NCBI GenBank assembly: GCA_900313855.1
Contig: OMSZ01000051.1
Span: forward strand, 1-7,729
Length of the DNA stretch: 7,729 nucleotides
Source: an uncultured Eubacteriales bacterium
GTDB lineage: Bacteria; Bacillota; Clostridia; Lachnospirales; Lachnospiraceae
Direction: 5' to 3'
Below are positions 6,964-7,729 of this stretch, in pieces. How positions within the stretch are numbered: position 1 is the first letter of the stretch; each line of letters begins with the position of its first letter. The notes under the pieces were generated by a model, which had not been told where the DNA came from, did not search any database, and saw only the letters and a program-made list of their open reading frames with translations. Position numbers and translations under genes: made by a program.

Positions 6964-6988
6964 CATATATAAATAACTGCATTATAAT
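6960..6988 (+). promoter_or_regulatory. Sigma-A-type promoter of the XRE regulator gene
   Basis: -35 TTTACA (6960-6965), an exact 17-base spacer and consensus -10 TATAAT (6983-6988). Expected start near 6995 gives a leader of about 36 bases before the ATG at 7031. Both elements are overlapped by perfect palindromes, which suits repression by a dimeric regulator. Confidence 0.75.
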
Positions 6989-6993
6989 TATAA
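6982..6993. repeat. Perfect 12-base AT palindrome on the -10 of the XRE promoter
   Basis: TTATAATTATAA is identical on both strands and contains the TATAAT -10 element. Its centre is 30 bases from the centre of the palindrome at 6952-6963. Because it is made only of A and T, and partly forced by the -10 sequence, chance is a serious alternative. Confidence 0.3.
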
Positions 6994-7016
6994 ACTAAAT
7001 AAATAGTAGAACTTAA

Positions 7017-7022
7017 AAGGAG
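7017..7022 (+). promoter_or_regulatory. Ribosome binding site of the XRE regulator gene
   Basis: AAGGAG eight bases before the ATG at 7031-7033. It is a strong match that fixes the start and places the helix-turn-helix at the very N-terminus, as expected for the family. Confidence 0.75.
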
Positions 7023-7030
7023 AAAATTAA

Positions 7031-7729
7031 ATGAATCTAAAGCATTTCAGATTGGCGTTGCGCGATAAAATAAAAGAACAAAATCTAACCTTAAACACAT
7101 TATCAACTCTCTCAGATCTTTCAGAAGATACATTAAGGTCAATAATATATGGCAAAGCCAAAGACATCAAGCTGTCATCTCTAGTAAAGATAGCTGACGT
7201 TCTTGATTGTTCAATTGATGAATTAGTTAAAAGAAACTATTCATCTGATGAAACATTTGAAATAACAAAGCAACTCGATCCACTCCCCTATAAATCAAAA
7301 CAATTCATTAAAACCCTGATCAGTCTTGAAAACAATATACTGATCAAGAAGAAAACCGAAAATAAAGACTATATACCTCTATTAATTCCTAAAGGCAACT
7401 TTCATGATGGTATGTTTTATAACGGTCTTCTATATAATTCATTAGATATAACTAATTATCCGGTTCCGCTTAAAAATGAAAGTTCATTCGGAATACTTAT
7501 ACAGACAAATATATTTGAACCCATTTATTACCAAAATGAAATACTGCTTGTCGCAATTAATAATATTCCTCGTCCGTTTGATATAGTATTATATGCAGAT
7601 AGTGATGGTATATTATACATACGCAGATATACCGATCTCGGATTAGAACCGTTAGGACATTTCGGCGAAATAATTCCAATAAATGACACCAGAGATTATA
7701 TCGCATTAGGCGTTGTTATCAAATCAATA
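7031..7729 (+). CDS. XRE-family regulator with non-catalytic LexA/CI-like C-terminal domain (3' end cut by window)
   Basis: My translation gives 233 codons from ATG 7031 with no stop before the window ends. Residues 1-68 are a Cro/CI-type DNA-binding domain: MNLKHFRLALRDKI, then LTLNTLSTLSDLSEDTLRSI (19-38) as the helix-turn-helix, and the usual closing LVKIADVLDCSIDELV (51-66). After a linker, residues 152-233 line up with the peptidase S24 domain of LexA and phage CI: NIFEP (160-164) at the place of DSMEP, NEILLV (169-174) at GD-x-vLV, PFDIVLY (182-188), YIRRY (196-200) at the catalytic lysine strand, and LGVVIKSI at the end. The nucleophilic serine position is I161 and the general-base lysine position is R198, so self-cleavage is not expected. 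The domain may serve for dimerisation or ligand sensing. It probably ends soon after the window. Divergent position to the zf-HC2-polA unit suggests autoregulation, and possibly control of that unit. A chromosomal or phage-derived origin cannot be told apart here. Confidence 0.85.
   Translation, partial: MNLKHFRLALRDKIKEQNLTLNTLSTLSDLSEDTLRSIIYGKAKDIKLSSLVKIADVLDCSIDELVKRNYSSDETFEITKQLDPLPYKSKQFIKTLISLENNILIKKKTENKDYIPLLIPKGNFHDGMFYNGLLYNSLDITNYPVPLKNESSFGILIQTNIFEPIYYQNEILLVAINNIPRPFDIVLYADSDGILYIRRYTDLGLEPLGHFGEIIPINDTRDYIALGVVIKSI

Larger units (their letters stand above)
6828..7030. other. 203-base very AT-rich divergent intergenic region
   Basis: This separates the minus-strand zf-HC2-polA-coaE unit from the plus-strand XRE gene. 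It has only scattered G and C and contains runs of A and T that could be intrinsically bent. It holds one promoter candidate for each side (6855-6883 minus, 6960-6988 plus), with about 76 bases between the two -35 elements, and two perfect palindromes near the plus-strand promoter. I found no small ORF with a ribosome site and no terminator in it. Confidence 0.7.

Noticed and set aside
1..7729. CRISPR array, tRNA, rRNA, insertion sequence or prophage structure
   Set aside because: I saw no regularly spaced direct repeats, cloverleaf-like segments, transposase motifs or terminal inverted repeats. The XRE gene alone is not evidence for a prophage.

Overview
The window looks like AT-rich, low-GC Gram-positive DNA, most likely from the Clostridia. 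A Lachnospiraceae member such as Butyrivibrio or Pseudobutyrivibrio is plausible from the general style of the proteins, but no marker here fixes the genus. Ribosome binding sites are strong AGGAG types and the promoters are sigma-A-like. I saw no transposase, integrase, CRISPR array, tRNA or rRNA gene, so this reads as core chromosome.

Five genes lie on the minus strand, listed in transcription order. They are a zinc-finger (zf-HC2) anti-sigma-like membrane protein (6315-6827), DNA polymerase I polA (3647-6283), dephospho-CoA kinase coaE (3047-3634), a long FtsA/PilM-like actin-fold ATPase with a beta-rich extension (533-2932), and the N-terminal six-helix membrane part of a protein that leaves the window at base 1 (1-502). 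Gaps are 31, 12, 114 and 30 bases. The first three genes form a tight unit with a good promoter just upstream (6855-6883). The 114-base gap before the FtsA-like gene carries its own extended -10 promoter and hairpin-forming repeats, so the last two genes can be transcribed separately or by read-through.

On the plus strand a divergent gene (7031 to the window end) encodes a Cro/CI-type (XRE) regulator. Its C-terminal part matches the LexA/CI peptidase S24 fold, but the catalytic serine and lysine positions are replaced. It shares a 203-base, extremely AT-rich intergenic region with the zf-HC2-polA-coaE unit. That region holds back-to-back promoters and two perfect 12-base palindromes on the regulator's own promoter, which suggests autoregulation.

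polA and coaE are housekeeping genes for DNA repair/replication and coenzyme A synthesis. The less ordinary content is around them: an anti-sigma-like gene with no adjacent sigma factor at the head of the polA operon, and the modular FtsA-like protein with VN-initiated beta modules, an acidic disordered linker and a lysine tract.
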